NCBI GenBank assembly: GCA_031277415.1
Contig: JAITMK010000079.1
Span: 1-39,696, forward strand
Reading direction: 5' to 3'
Origin: Azoarcus sp.
Lineage (GTDB): Bacteria; Pseudomonadota; Gammaproteobacteria; Burkholderiales; Rhodocyclaceae
DNA: 39,696 nucleotides
Of this stretch, positions 30,053 to 38,065 are shown in pieces. The position numbers and the translations under genes are program-made. The notes under the pieces were generated by a model that saw only the letters and a program-made list of their open reading frames with translations, had not been told where the DNA came from and searched no databases. Position 1 is the stretch's first letter; every line of letters begins with the position of its first letter.

Positions 30053-31255
30053 TCAGTCTCGGTTCGCAGCGCGCGCCGAAGCAACGGCCTGTTCCGGGGT
30101 AGCGCTTTGCGGCGTGCCGATGACCTGAACCTGGACGAGTATGCCGGGACGCGCTTTCTGTAATCCTTCGACGATGAGCTTTTCACCGGCAGCAAGTCCT
30201 CCGATGATAATCCATTTGTCGCCCTGCACTCCGCGGGTCTGCACGAAGCGCGGTTCGACCTTGCTCTCTGCATTGACCACCATGACGAACGAACTGCCGC
30301 GCTGGTCGTGGCTCATTGCCGCATGCGGCACCATGATGGCTTGTTCCGACTGTCCCTGCACCATCCGTGCGCGCACGTACATGCCGGGAAGCAACGCGCC
30401 GTCCGGATTGGGGAAACTGGCGCGCAAGGTGACGCTGCCGGTTCCGGGGTCGACCGAGACTTCGGAAAAAGCCAGCTTGCCGGATTCTTCGTACAAACTG
30501 CCGTCTTCGAGAATGAGTTGCACGGGGATGTCTTCGCCGACGAGCGAAATCTTGCCCGAGGCGACATCGCGGCGCATACGCTGGAGATCGGCGCTCGATT
30601 GGGTGAGATCGACGTAGATGGGGTCGAGTTGCTGCACGATGGCGAGCGCAGCGGGCTGATTGGCAGTGACGAGCGCCCCCGGCGTGACCGAAGAGCGACC
30701 GATGCGACCGGGAATCGGCGATTTCACACGGGTGAAATCGAGGTCGATGCGGGCCTTGTCGAGCGCCGCGCGGGCGGCGGCCACTTCGGCTTCGGCTTGC
30801 TTGAGCGCGGCAATGGCATCATCGTTGGCTTGTTTGCTGACGGCTTCGATGTCGACCAGTTCGGCGTAGCGTTCCGCCTTCAGTTGAGCGTTGTAGTGAT
30901 TGGCTTCGGCACGCGCCTTGTTGGCAGCGGCGCTATCGTAGGCAGCCTTGTAGGTGGAAGGGTCGATCTGATAGAGCGTCTGGCCTGCCGTAACCGTACT
31001 CCCTTCTGTAAACAGGCGTTTCTGGATGATGCCCGTGACCTGCGGGCGCAACTCGGCCACCATGAACGGAGTTGTGCGCCCCGGCAGTTCAGTGACCAGC
31101 GGAGCCGATTCGGCTGTGGTTACGATTACGCCGACCACAGGAGGCGGCATTTCCGCAGGGGCTGAAGGAGAAGAATCTTTACCGCAAGCGGCGAGAACCA
31201 AAGCGCAGGCGAGCATCATCGTGGGAAGTGCCGGCTGACGAAAACGGGTGTTCAT
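30053..31255 (-). CDS. RND efflux periplasmic adaptor (AcrA/MexA type)
   Basis: The 400-residue membrane-fusion protein joins pump and outer-membrane channel. Its lipoprotein signal ends in LVLAACGKD, followed by the lipoyl half-motifs (RPQVTGIIQKRLFTEGSTV and FTRVKSPIPGRIGRSSV), a coiled-coil hairpin rich in Ala and Lys, and a beta-barrel. The ATG at 31255 is the first gene of the pump operon; a promoter overlapping a palindrome lies about 60-100 bp upstream. Confidence 0.95.
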   Translation of the reverse strand: MNTRFRQPALPTMMLACALVLAACGKDSSPSAPAEMPPPVVGVIVTTAESAPLVTELPGRTTPFMVAELRPQVTGIIQKRLFTEGSTVTAGQTLYQIDPSTYKAAYDSAAANKARAEANHYNAQLKAERYAELVDIEAVSKQANDDAIAALKQAEAEVAAARAALDKARIDLDFTRVKSPIPGRIGRSSVTPGALVTANQPAALAIVQQLDPIYVDLTQSSADLQRMRRDVASGKISLVGEDIPVQLILEDGSLYEESGKLAFSEVSVDPGTGSVTLRASFPNPDGALLPGMYVRARMVQGQSEQAIMVPHAAMSHDQRGSSFVMVVNAESKVEPRFVQTRGVQGDKWIIIGGLAAGEKLIVEGLQKARPGILVQVQVIGTPQSATPEQAVASARAANRD

Positions 31256-31300
31256 GAAAAGTCTCGCAGGGATTTAATGAAACGCTTGTTCGTGAGTGTA

Positions 31301-31332
31301 GAACATTTATTCTAGAATGAGTGTTCATTCTA
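31301..31332. promoter_or_regulatory. Overlapping palindromes: likely TetR operator of the RND operon
   Basis: Two overlapping inverted repeats lie between the adaptor and tetR genes: a 26-bp imperfect palindrome centred on TCTAGA (31301-31326) and a perfect TAGAATGA-GTGT-TCATTCTA (31313-31332). On the minus strand a -35-like TTGCAG (31356-31351) and -10-like TAGAAT (31332-31327), 18 bp apart, point at the pump operon, so a repressor bound here would cover the -10. Confidence 0.65.
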
Positions 31333-31351
31333 TGTTAGTATACGCGATATC

Positions 31352-31387
31352 TGCAAGTTTGATGTGATTTGCAAATTTGATGTGTAT
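31352..31387 (+). repeat. Two 18-bp direct repeats before tetR
   Basis: TGCAAGTTTGATGTGATT (31352-31369) is followed at once by TGCAAATTTGATGTGTAT (31370-31387), 15 of 18 bases alike. They are AT-rich and sit 26 bp before the tetR start, overlapping both divergent promoters. They may be a second binding site or a small tandem duplication. Confidence 0.6.
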
Positions 31388-31412
31388 ATAAATGTATGCG
31401 GACGAGACGAAT

Positions 31413-32078
31413 ATGACAAATGATGCGTACGTTTCAGAATTTCCCGCTTCGCCAGAGAACTCTCGTGCAGAAGCTCGGCGTACCCAGATACTTGACGCGG
31501 CGGCGCATTGTTTTCGCGCATACGGGTTTCACGGCGCGAGCATTGCCAATATCTCACGCCAGGCCGGGATGAGCGCCGGCCACATCTACCACTATTTTGA
31601 AAACAAGGAAGCGATCATCGCTGCCATCGTGCAACGCGATCTGGAACGTCTGGTGGCGATGTGGAACGAACTGAAAGTATCCCACGATGTGCGCGAAACG
31701 ATAATCGAATTGTCCGCCGACGGGGTGAAAGATACGATGGACACCTTTTCGGCAGGGCTCAGGCTGGAAATTGTCTCCGAGGCAGCGCGCAACCCGGAAG
31801 TGGCCCGCATCGTGCAGGCAGCCGATAGCTACTGTATGGCGAGTTGGGTCGAAACCCTGCGCCTTGCGCGGCAGATGAGCGGCAGGAACGACGACGAGGA
31901 AACATTTGCCGCGATGGTCGAAATCATCGCTTCCATATTTGAAGGACTCATGGTTCGCGCGATCCGCAGCCCCGCGATCAACCGCGAGCACATGGCCATC
32001 ATGGTTCAGCGCGTGATGCGCCAGATCATCAACAGCCCGGACTGGGCTGGAATGGCGCAGACGACTATTGCGTCTTGA
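31413..32078 (+). CDS. TetR/AcrR family transcriptional repressor
   Basis: The 221-residue protein has the TetR helix-turn-helix at about residues 20-65 (ILDAAAHCFRAYGFHGASIA, then SAGHIYHYFENKEAI) and a variable ligand-binding C-terminal part. It probably represses the divergent RND operon and itself through the palindromes between them. The ATG at 31413 is favoured over one seven codons earlier at 31392, since GGACGAG lies upstream of it; the choice is not firm. Its last 14 bases overlap the convergent M23 peptidase gene. Confidence 0.9.
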   Translation: MTNDAYVSEFPASPENSRAEARRTQILDAAAHCFRAYGFHGASIANISRQAGMSAGHIYHYFENKEAIIAAIVQRDLERLVAMWNELKVSHDVRETIIELSADGVKDTMDTFSAGLRLEIVSEAARNPEVARIVQAADSYCMASWVETLRLARQMSGRNDDEETFAAMVEIIASIFEGLMVRAIRSPAINREHMAIMVQRVMRQIINSPDWAGMAQTTIAS

Positions 32079-32922
32079 TCAGCATGCCGTCCACTATCTC
32101 GATTTTTTCGCCCGCCCCGTCACGCTGGTAAAAATTCATGGGCACCGACAGGTGAATCACTTCGCCTGCTTCCGAAACAGCGGCTCGCCGCACGTCGAAA
32201 TGAAGATGCGGGCCATAGGTGAAGCCGGTATTGCCGGAATAAGCGATAGCGTCCCCGGCGTAGACTCGTTGCCCCGGTTTGACGAGCACGCTTCGTGGCG
32301 CAAGATGTCCGTAATTGCCAATGCTGTGGTCAGGGTGCATGATGGAGACGTAATTGCCCTTGTCGTTAAGCGCCGGATCGGGGCGGCCTTCGGTGAAAGT
32401 GTCCTTGGTGGCGATTACAACGCCTTCGCGTGCCGCCGTCACAAGCGTACCCTCAGGAACGCCAAAGTCGACGGCGTAGCGCGTGAGGTCGTTGTTGTGG
32501 GTAATCAGCGCGCCGAGTGAACTGCCGGGTTCCTGGACGACGAGGAACATTGTTCCTTTTGGAAACGGCAAATGGTAGCGGGCATGTTTATCCGGTGCCA
32601 TGAAAACATTGCCGGGCTGGAACGAATAACGGTATTGGAAGTTGATCGGATCCCAGCGTGTCACCTGAGTGAGTTGGATGATTTCAAGGGTAGCGCCCGA
32701 GTCGATGACGAGCGTTTGCAGCAGATCTTTGTCCGCGCTGAAATGGCTTCCGCTCACTTTGAAGGAAAGGGTTACTGTGGCCGGGGTGTCGTTGACGGCG
32801 AGGAATCGGACGGTCTTCGTGGATTTGTACTGTTGAATCCGGAATGAATATTCGTTGTTGTCAAAGTCTTGGGCCGCCGTGGGCGGGCAGACGAGCAGGG
32901 CCAGAATCAGAAGAATTCGCAT
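32065..32922 (-). CDS. M23 family zinc metallopeptidase (LytM-like)
   Basis: The 285-residue secreted protein has a signal peptide (RILLILALLVCPPTAAQ). A beta-rich N-terminal domain follows, then the M23 domain. The zinc ligands are visible as His in ITHNNDL, Asp in YAVDFGVPEGT, and HLHF near the C-terminus, so it is probably active on peptidoglycan cross-bridges. The ATG at 32922 has AGAGG five bases before it; a GTG at 32928 is an alternative. It follows sppA by 18 bp and closes the thiS-to-sppA run. Confidence 0.88.
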   Translation of the reverse strand: MRILLILALLVCPPTAAQDFDNNEYSFRIQQYKSTKTVRFLAVNDTPATVTLSFKVSGSHFSADKDLLQTLVIDSGATLEIIQLTQVTRWDPINFQYRYSFQPGNVFMAPDKHARYHLPFPKGTMFLVVQEPGSSLGALITHNNDLTRYAVDFGVPEGTLVTAAREGVVIATKDTFTEGRPDPALNDKGNYVSIMHPDHSIGNYGHLAPRSVLVKPGQRVYAGDAIAYSGNTGFTYGPHLHFDVRRAAVSEAGEVIHLSVPMNFYQRDGAGEKIEIVDGMLIKTQ

Positions 32923-32940
32923 AGACACCTCTGTATACTC

Positions 32941-34785
32941 CTAAAACTTTCCGCCTTCACACAGGCAATGCGTATAGATATGGCGTGGATCGTTCCAAAA
33001 CTCCAGAGACTTGATATCGGCGGTCAGGTGTCTGACAAAATCATTGGCCGGTACAGGGGTGGCGGCAAGGTTTTTATCCGTCGTCATTACAGAAAATAGT
33101 TGCTGCAGCAACTGGCGCATCGGTGGAACACTCTGCGTCGGCCAGATGACGGTGTAATTTTTCTCCTTCAGTTTCGCATGCCTGGCGGCGGCGGTCAATG
33201 CGGCATCGAGTCCTCCCGTGTGATCGACGAGTCCCAGGCTATGGGCCTTTTGGCCGCTCCAGACCTGTCCACGGGCGATTTTATCGACAGCATCGATTTC
33301 CATTTTTCGCGCCCCGGCAACGATTTCGAGAAAACGGCGGTAGGAGTGCTCGACATTCAGTTGCAAAGCTTCGCCTACGGCGGGATCGAGCGGGCGGCGC
33401 GGGTCGAGCGCGGCAGCATGCGGTGCAGTGGCAACACCGTCGACACTCAGACCCAGCGAACCGAGCGGTTTGGAAAAATCGGGAAACATGCCGAAAACAC
33501 CGATTGAGCCGGTCAAGGTAGCGGGTTCTGCAAAAATCTCATCGGTTCCTGTAGCGATCCAATATCCGCCGGAGGCCGCCAGGGAACTCATCGAAGCGAT
33601 GACGGGCTTGCCTGCCTGGCGAGTAAGTTCGAGTTCCCGGCGGATGATTTCTGACGCCCATGCGCTGCCGCCCGGGCTGTCGATGCGAACGACCAGTGCC
33701 TTGACCTGTTTGTTTTCGCGCGCTTCGCGGATCAGGCGGACGAAGCTGTTGGCGCCGACGCTGCCAGGTGATTGTTCACCGTCAACGATGTCTCCCTGGG
33801 CGACCAGTACGGCGATCTGGTCAGGTTGGTCGGCGCGCTCGCCACGAATTGCGGCGAGATAGTCATTGACACCGATATGGCGGAAATCCGCTTCGGCACT
33901 TTTGTCGCCGAGTTGTTCCTTGATCCGCGTCTGCCACTGGTCTCGGGTGGAAAACTGGTCGATGAGCCCGGCAGTCTGGGCGACAGCGGCGAGATCCCCC
34001 TTGGCGGACTTGAGCATCTCAAGGTAATCGAGAACATAATGATCGAACTGCGCCGGGGTCAGTTTACGCGAGGCGCTGATATCGTCGCGGATACGGCCCC
34101 ATAGTTCGTCGAGGAGCTCCCGGCTTGCTTCGCGGTCTTCTGCCGACATGTCGTTGCGGGTAAACGGTTCGCCGAAAGATTTGTATTCCCCGGCACGGAA
34201 CAGGTGAACCTTGATGCCGAGCTTGTCGAGCGCGCCACGGAAATACGTGTTGAATCTTGCCAATCCCTGCAAGAGCACGAAGCCGTCCGGGGCAAGATGC
34301 ACTTCATCGGCAACGGAAGCGAGATAATACTGGCTCTGGCTGAAGTGTTCCCCGCGCGCCAACACTGGTTTGCCCGAAGCCTTGAAGTTATCGATGGCTG
34401 TGCGCAGTTCCCCGAATTTGGCCAGACCGCCTGCGCCGAGGTTGTCTGTTTCGAGTACGAGCAGTTTGATGCGCGCATCGTCACGGGCGGCGTGTATGGC
34501 TTCGAGCAAATCGGGCAGCGATGTCTCTTTTGGCTGTTCGTCGGAGAGAACGTTCAAAAAAGGGTCGACAGTGACCTGCTCAACCAGCGCACCGGCAGGC
34601 CGAACGAGCAGCGCCACCCCTCCATCGGGCACAGTCACTCCCGGATGCGTGATGGCAGCGATGATCGCTGCAATGATGATCAGCAGCACGAGGTTTGTGA
34701 TAACACGGCGCGTGCCGTTGATGAAAGCCCATGTAAAGCGAAAAAGACGGAAAATGATTCTGAAAATGGAAGAAAACTTTTTCAT
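32941..34785 (-). CDS. sppA: Signal peptide peptidase SppA (67K type)
   Basis: SppA is an inner-membrane serine protease that degrades cleaved signal peptides. The 614-residue form has one membrane helix at about 30-46. Two tandem S49 domains follow: catalytic Lys202 ([11 protein letters not shown]) in the first and nucleophile Ser405 ([11 protein letters not shown]) in the second, spaced as in the E. coli enzyme. The ATG at 34785 overlaps the trmB stop as ATGA and so is preferred over 34812, nine codons upstream. Confidence 0.94.
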   Translation of the reverse strand: MKKFSSIFRIIFRLFRFTWAFINGTRRVITNLVLLIIIAAIIAAITHPGVTVPDGGVALLVRPAGALVEQVTVDPFLNVLSDEQPKETSLPDLLEAIHAARDDARIKLLVLETDNLGAGGLAKFGELRTAIDNFKASGKPVLARGEHFSQSQYYLASVADEVHLAPDGFVLLQGLARFNTYFRGALDKLGIKVHLFRAGEYKSFGEPFTRNDMSAEDREASRELLDELWGRIRDDISASRKLTPAQFDHYVLDYLEMLKSAKGDLAAVAQTAGLIDQFSTRDQWQTRIKEQLGDKSAEADFRHIGVNDYLAAIRGERADQPDQIAVLVAQGDIVDGEQSPGSVGANSFVRLIREARENKQVKALVVRIDSPGGSAWASEIIRRELELTRQAGKPVIASMSSLAASGGYWIATGTDEIFAEPATLTGSIGVFGMFPDFSKPLGSLGLSVDGVATAPHAAALDPRRPLDPAVGEALQLNVEHSYRRFLEIVAGARKMEIDAVDKIARGQVWSGQKAHSLGLVDHTGGLDAALTAAARHAKLKEKNYTVIWPTQSVPPMRQLLQQLFSVMTTDKNLAATPVPANDFVRHLTADIKSLEFWNDPRHIYTHCLCEGGKF

Positions 34786-35519
34786 TGCGGTCGCCCAAAA
34801 ACAATATCCCATACACCGTGGCCAAGGCGTGTGCCGCGATTCTCGAACTTGGTCGGTAATCGGTACGCAGGCCGGGGCGCAAAGCCGTCAGCGGTGTTTT
34901 CCAACACGCTTGCCGAGAGAACCTCAAGCATCCATTCGGCGTAATTCTCCCAGTCGGTCGCGCAATGGAGAATGCCGCCGGGGGAGAGCTTTGCCGCAAC
35001 GAGATCAACGAATTCAGGTTGAATCAGGCGGCGTTTGTAGTGCCGCGCCTTGCGCCAGGGATCCGGGAAAAACACGTGTACCCCGGCCAGGGCGCCGTCG
35101 GGAATCATGTCACGGAGCACCTCGACGGCATCGTGCTGAATGATACGCAGGTTGGTAAGTTTGCCTTCATCGATAAGTTTGCACAGCGCACCGACCCCGG
35201 GACTGTGCACTTCGACTCCGAGATAATCGTTTTCGGGGTGTCCTGCAGCGATTTTTGCCGTCGTTTCGCCCATGCCAAAGCCGATTTCAAGAATTTTCGG
35301 CGCGGCGCGGCCAAATGCACTCGTGAGATCGGGTTGATCCTGCCGGTATTCAATGCCAATTTTCGGCATCATTTCATCGAGATAGCGTCGTTGCGCGGGC
35401 GACATGCGTCCCTGGCGCAACACGAAACTGCGGATCGAGCGGCTGGAAAAATGGTGCGAGGGCAGGGGCGTGGAGTCGGCAACGGGTTGCGTTGCGGAGG
35501 CGCGCAGGGTTACGTTCAT
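34782..35519 (-). CDS. trmB: tRNA (guanine-N7-)-methyltransferase
   Basis: TrmB makes m7G46 in the variable loop of many tRNAs, using S-adenosylmethionine. The 245-residue protein has the SAM loop [10 protein letters not shown], then VEVHSPGVG, and the signature [16 protein letters not shown]. The C-terminal [10 protein letters not shown] and [13 protein letters not shown] are typical. The ATG at 35519 overlaps the thiG stop as ATGA. The open frame extends much further upstream to 35897, but that part is antisense-like shadow within thiG. Confidence 0.96.
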   Translation of the reverse strand: MNVTLRASATQPVADSTPLPSHHFSSRSIRSFVLRQGRMSPAQRRYLDEMMPKIGIEYRQDQPDLTSAFGRAAPKILEIGFGMGETTAKIAAGHPENDYLGVEVHSPGVGALCKLIDEGKLTNLRIIQHDAVEVLRDMIPDGALAGVHVFFPDPWRKARHYKRRLIQPEFVDLVAAKLSPGGILHCATDWENYAEWMLEVLSASVLENTADGFAPRPAYRLPTKFENRGTRLGHGVWDIVFGRPQ

Positions 35520-36301
35520 GAACCGATCAGCCCCGTGAGCGGCGAACTGGGATCGGCAAGATAGGTTTTTTTCGGCATCCGGCCTGCCAGCCAGGCTTCG
35601 CGCCCGGATTCGACCGCTTTTTTCATTGCGCCCGCCATGCGCACCGGGTCTTTTGCGTGAGCAATGGCAGTATTCATCAGCACGCCGTCGCACCCGAGTT
35701 CCATTGCGATGGTGGCATCGGAAGCCGTGCCGACTCCGGCGTCGACGATGACGGGCACGCTGATCCGTTCGATGATGAGGGCGAGATTCCACGGATTGAG
35801 GATGCCCATTCCGGAACCGATGAGAGAAGCCAGCGGCATGATCGCCGCGCAGCCAATCTCTTCGAGCATTTGTGCCTGAATGGGGTCGTCGGCACAATAA
35901 ACCATGACCTGAAAACCTTCCTTCGCCAGAACCTCGGCGGCTTTCAGTGTTTCGGGCATGTTGGGGTAAAGCGATTTGGGATCGCCCAGCACTTCGAGCT
36001 TGACCAGAGCCGCGCCGTCGAGCAATTCACGCGCCAGCCGCAGGGTTCGGACAGCCTCATCGGCAGTAAAACAACCGGCAGTATTGGGCAGAATGGTGAA
36101 ATGCTCCGGCGGCAGAAATTCGAGCAGATTGGGTTCGTCCGGATTCTGACCGAGGTTGGTCCGGCGGATTGCTACAGTGACGATTTGTGCGCCGCTGGCA
36201 TCGATTGCTGCGCGTGTCTGGGCAAAATCCCGGTATTTACCCGTTCCGGCCAGCAGACGGGAAGAATAATTTTTTCCAGCGATTGTCAGAAAATCGTTCA
36301 T
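35516..36301 (-). CDS. thiG: Thiazole synthase ThiG
   Basis: ThiG forms the thiazole phosphate of thiamine from deoxyxylulose phosphate, dehydroglycine and ThiS-thiocarboxylate. The 261-residue TIM barrel has Lys101 ([11 protein letters not shown]) for the Schiff base, [10 protein letters not shown], and the phosphate loops [12 protein letters not shown] and [11 protein letters not shown]. The ATG at 36301 is the family start. It lies 25 bp after thiS. No TPP riboswitch was found upstream of the pair. Confidence 0.96.
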   Translation of the reverse strand: MNDFLTIAGKNYSSRLLAGTGKYRDFAQTRAAIDASGAQIVTVAIRRTNLGQNPDEPNLLEFLPPEHFTILPNTAGCFTADEAVRTLRLARELLDGAALVKLEVLGDPKSLYPNMPETLKAAEVLAKEGFQVMVYCADDPIQAQMLEEIGCAAIMPLASLIGSGMGILNPWNLALIIERISVPVIVDAGVGTASDATIAMELGCDGVLMNTAIAHAKDPVRMAGAMKKAVESGREAWLAGRMPKKTYLADPSSPLTGLIGS

Positions 36302-36326
36302 GTTCAGCTCAAGGGTACGAAAAAAA

Positions 36327-36530
36327 TCAGCCACCACCCACAGCCGAAACGATTTCCAGCGTGTCGCCTTCGGCAAGCAGGGTAGTAGCGTAGCGCGCGC
36401 GCGGCACGATCTCGCCATTGTGCTCGACGGCCAGACGCATACCTGTCAGTTCGCGCTGCTCAAGCAGAGCCAGCACGCTGAAACCGGACGGCAAAGTTTC
36501 GGATTGTCCGTTGATGGTGATATGAATCAT
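36327..36530 (-). CDS. thiS: Sulfur carrier protein ThiS
   Basis: The 67-residue ubiquitin-like protein ends in SAVGGG; the C-terminal glycine is adenylated and thiocarboxylated to give sulfur to ThiG. Most ThiS proteins end in two glycines; here there are three. N-terminus [16 protein letters not shown] is typical. It starts the thiS-thiG-trmB-sppA-M23 series. The ribosome site is weak. Confidence 0.93.
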   Translation of the reverse strand: MIHITINGQSETLPSGFSVLALLEQRELTGMRLAVEHNGEIVPRARYATTLLAEGDTLEIVSAVGGG

Positions 36531-36694
36531 GCGGCGGATGATACTTCGGAATGGGGAGAGAGGCTTGTAATAATAATGGTTCTGCCCATCTCCGGGCGAT
36601 TGCCTGCATTTCCCTTATTCGCCACCGCAGGCTTCGGCAAGATCAACCCGAACGGGTGTTCAACATGTCTCCGGTCTGAATAGTGGGAGAGGGC

Positions 36695-36775
36695 GTAGGT
36701 TGGGTTGAGCTTGCGGAACCCAACGTTTTTGTGGTTGGTTGGATGTTGGGATTCGCTTCGCTCATCCCAACCTAC
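36695..36775. repeat. 81-bp inverted-repeat element
   Basis: GTAGGTTGGG (36695-36704) and CCCAACCTAC (36766-36775) are perfect outer arms. Inner sequences GAGCTTGCGGAACCCAAC and GTTGGGATTCGCTTCGCTC give further partial pairing. It resembles dispersed REP/BIME-type palindromes of proteobacteria. It lies between thiS and tRNA-Gly and shows no coding capacity. Confidence 0.65.
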
Positions 36776-36859
36776 GCGGGCTGGAACAGCTTTGCTCGAA
36801 TCGAAGAAAACATTACAATGATCAATTCGAGAGTCAAAGTGGCTCTCGAATTGGTTCAT

Positions 36860-36933
36860 GCGGGCGTCGTATAATGGTAATACCCAAGCTTCCCAAGCTT
36901 GTGCCGTGGGTTCGATTCCCATCGCCCGCTCCA
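36860..36933 (+). tRNA. tRNA-Gly (anticodon CCC)
   Basis: A full cloverleaf can be drawn: acceptor GCGGGCG/CGCCCGC, D stem GTAT/ATAC, anticodon stem CAAGC/GCTTG with loop TTCCCAA (anticodon CCC at 36892-36894), T arm with TTCGATT, discriminator T and an encoded CCA (74 nt). It reads GGG codons. It stands alone; the DNA after it holds toxin-antitoxin genes and an hsdS remnant, so this tRNA may have been an insertion target, though no duplicated 3' end was found. Confidence 0.95.
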
Positions 36934-37060
36934 CGCATACTTTCCGAGGACCTCCACCGGCGTCCGGCGTTTTCGAGGTTGCTCAACCGTTGCGTTTTCG
37001 GAGAATTCGCTGGAGAGAGGGCGGGGTCATGTCAGGTCGGCTCCGCTGCCAGTCTACAAA

Positions 37061-37129
37061 ACCGGACAGTTCTATTTGTTGCTAACATCCCCTGCCATTG
37101 TCGCGACCCGTTGGCGCGAATTGTCCGGT
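37061..37129. repeat. Inverted repeat, possible insertion sequence end remnant
   Basis: ACCGGACA (37061-37068) and TGTCCGGT (37122-37129) are perfect 8-bp inverted copies 53 bp apart, with AACCGGACAGTT and GAATTGTCCGGTCTT contexts. The gap has no gene. It could be the two ends of a much-reduced insertion element or chance. Confidence 0.3.
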
Positions 37130-37139
37130 CTTGAGCGCG

Positions 37140-37454
37140 TCACCCGTCAAAGCCGCCTTGTTCCGCAATGGCGGTAACGTCCCGTGCTCCATGCAGTACT
37201 CGGATGATAACCACGTGGGTATCGTCGAATTGGTAGTAAATGGCATAAGCCCCCTGAAATGTCACGCGCAGCCCTGGCGCGAGTTGGGGACGTTCAGGAT
37301 GGGCAGACGGAAACGGCAACAGCTTTTGACAAGTGCCTTCCAGCCGCGCCAGAAAACGGTTGGCCGTGGTTTCCGAGGCTTCTTCGGCGATGTAAGACCA
37401 GATTTCCGCCAAATCCAGTTCGGCGCTGTCGGCTAGGAGGAGCGAGCGGCTAAT
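37140..37454 (-). CDS. RelE/ParE family toxin, likely ATT start
   Basis: The C-terminal 90 residues match ParE-type toxins: AEIWSYIAEEASETTANRFL, FPSAHPERPQLAPGLRV, then YAIYYQFDDTHVVIIRVLHG. The usual N-terminal strand is encoded in frame upstream (ISRSLLLADSAELDLAEIW), but no ATG, GTG or TTG opens it. ATT at 37454 lies six bases after AGGGAG, a strong ribosome site, so initiation at ATT is likely; a TTG at 37412 would remove 14 residues of the core. It overlaps the antitoxin gene by 22 nt. ParE proteins usually poison gyrase, but RelE-like action is possible. A mutated ATG is the alternative, making it a dead toxin. Confidence 0.8.
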   Translation of the reverse strand: MSRSLLLADSAELDLAEIWSYIAEEASETTANRFLARLEGTCQKLLPFPSAHPERPQLAPGLRVTFQGAYAIYYQFDDTHVVIIRVLHGARDVTAIAEQGGFDG

Positions 37455-37717
37455 AGCTGTCTCCCTCGGTTGATAATGTCGTCAGCATTAAACTGCTTGA
37501 CGCGTCCGGCGGCAACATCAGCCAAACCCTTATCGATGTCTTTTTTCAGGGCGGCGAGATCATCCAGCATCAACTGGCGCTTGGTACTCCAATCGCGCAA
37601 TGCCTCCCGCACGACTTCGCTAGCGGACGCATAGCCACCTTCCTCGACAGCATACTTGATGGCAGCAGTCATTTCAGACGGCATGGTGACAGTCAGGCGC
37701 TCAAGCGTGGTGGACAT
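37433..37717 (-). CDS. ParD-like ribbon-helix-helix antitoxin
   Basis: The 94-residue protein has an N-terminal ribbon-helix-helix (LERLTVTMPSEMTAAIKYAV, then GYASASEVVREALRDW) and a C-terminal tail for toxin binding. The ATG at 37717 has AAGGAG seven bases upstream. It is first in the pair and overlaps the toxin. It probably represses its own operon by binding DNA upstream. Confidence 0.9.
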   Translation of the reverse strand: MSTTLERLTVTMPSEMTAAIKYAVEEGGYASASEVVREALRDWSTKRQLMLDDLAALKKDIDKGLADVAAGRVKQFNADDIINRGRQLLAARSS

Positions 37718-37751
37718 GAGTTTCTCCTTGAAAACGCGTCTCGCGTAATCT

Positions 37752-37767
37752 CCTGCCTTTAGGCAGG
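37752..37767 (+). repeat. Small hairpin resembling an IS200/IS605 end
   Basis: CCTGCC-TTTA-GGCAGG (37752-37767), within a context reading AATCTCCTGCCTTTAGGCAG followed by GGGCGACTC, looks like the subterminal hairpin at the right end of IS200/IS605 elements. No tnpA or tnpB coding sequence is present. It sits just upstream of the parD start and may also affect that promoter. Confidence 0.35.
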
Positions 37768-37799
37768 GGCGACTCAAAACGCTTGGAATTCATACTTAA

Positions 37800-37945
37800 T
37801 CATACCATTTCCAGTTCGTGCCCGGCTTGCGTGACGGAAAACTGGCCGGAGATCAGGCGGAGTAGGAGGATGTCGCGGGAGGCAGATAACCGACGTTCCA
37901 AAACAGCCAAAACCTCCGCGAGGGCGAAGAAATGTTCCACCAATT
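37800..37945 (-). pseudogene. Remnant of type I restriction specificity subunit (hsdS) C-terminus
   Basis: Minus-strand codons give FGQLVEHFFALAEVLAVLER, then SRDILLLRLISGQFSVTQAG and a stop at 37800. The R-D-x-L-L-x-R-L-I-S-G-x element is the characteristic end of HsdS proteins, after the second coiled coil. No target-recognition domains, hsdM or hsdR lie near; upstream the frame runs into palindromic repeats. It is probably a leftover of a lost restriction system. Confidence 0.5.
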
Positions 37946-38003
37946 GCCCGAAAATGGCCTGTGTTCTGCGGCTACGCGCGCACGCCAATAGGTCAACTGA
38001 AAC

Positions 38004-38057
38004 AGGGCAACCACAAGGGTTGCCCTGGCTCCTACAGCGGGCGAAAAATTTTCGCCC
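38004..38057. repeat. Two adjacent palindromes between hsdS remnant and MCP gene
   Basis: AGGGCAACC/GGTTGCCCT (38004-38012, 38018-38026) and GGGCGAAAA-A-TTTTCGCCC (38039-38057) are perfect inverted repeats 12 bp apart. On the minus strand they follow the MCP stop at 38066 and may act as transcription ends; they also look like dispersed REP-type repeats. Confidence 0.65.
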
Positions 38058-38065
38058 CTGCGACA

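Noticed and set aside
29282-30163. 293-codon plus-strand open frame
   Set aside because: It is antisense to the RND pump gene and has no recognisable family features.
30308-31165. 285-codon plus-strand open frame
   Set aside because: It is antisense to the adaptor gene, a high-GC shadow.
35520-35897. N-terminal extension of trmB by 126 codons
   Set aside because: The extension lies within thiG on the same strand; the ATG at 35519 with ATGA overlap and the family N-terminus decide the start.
36531-36700. TPP riboswitch before thiS
   Set aside because: None of the conserved THI-box segments was seen on the minus strand upstream of thiS.
36860-36933. Duplicated tRNA 3' end as an attachment site
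   Set aside because: No second copy of the T-arm/acceptor sequence was found in the window.
36527-36934. 135-codon minus-strand open frame with a MGIEPT-like N-terminus
   Set aside because: It is antisense to tRNA-Gly and to an inverted-repeat element; such MGIEPT frames are a usual artefact of tRNA antisense reading.
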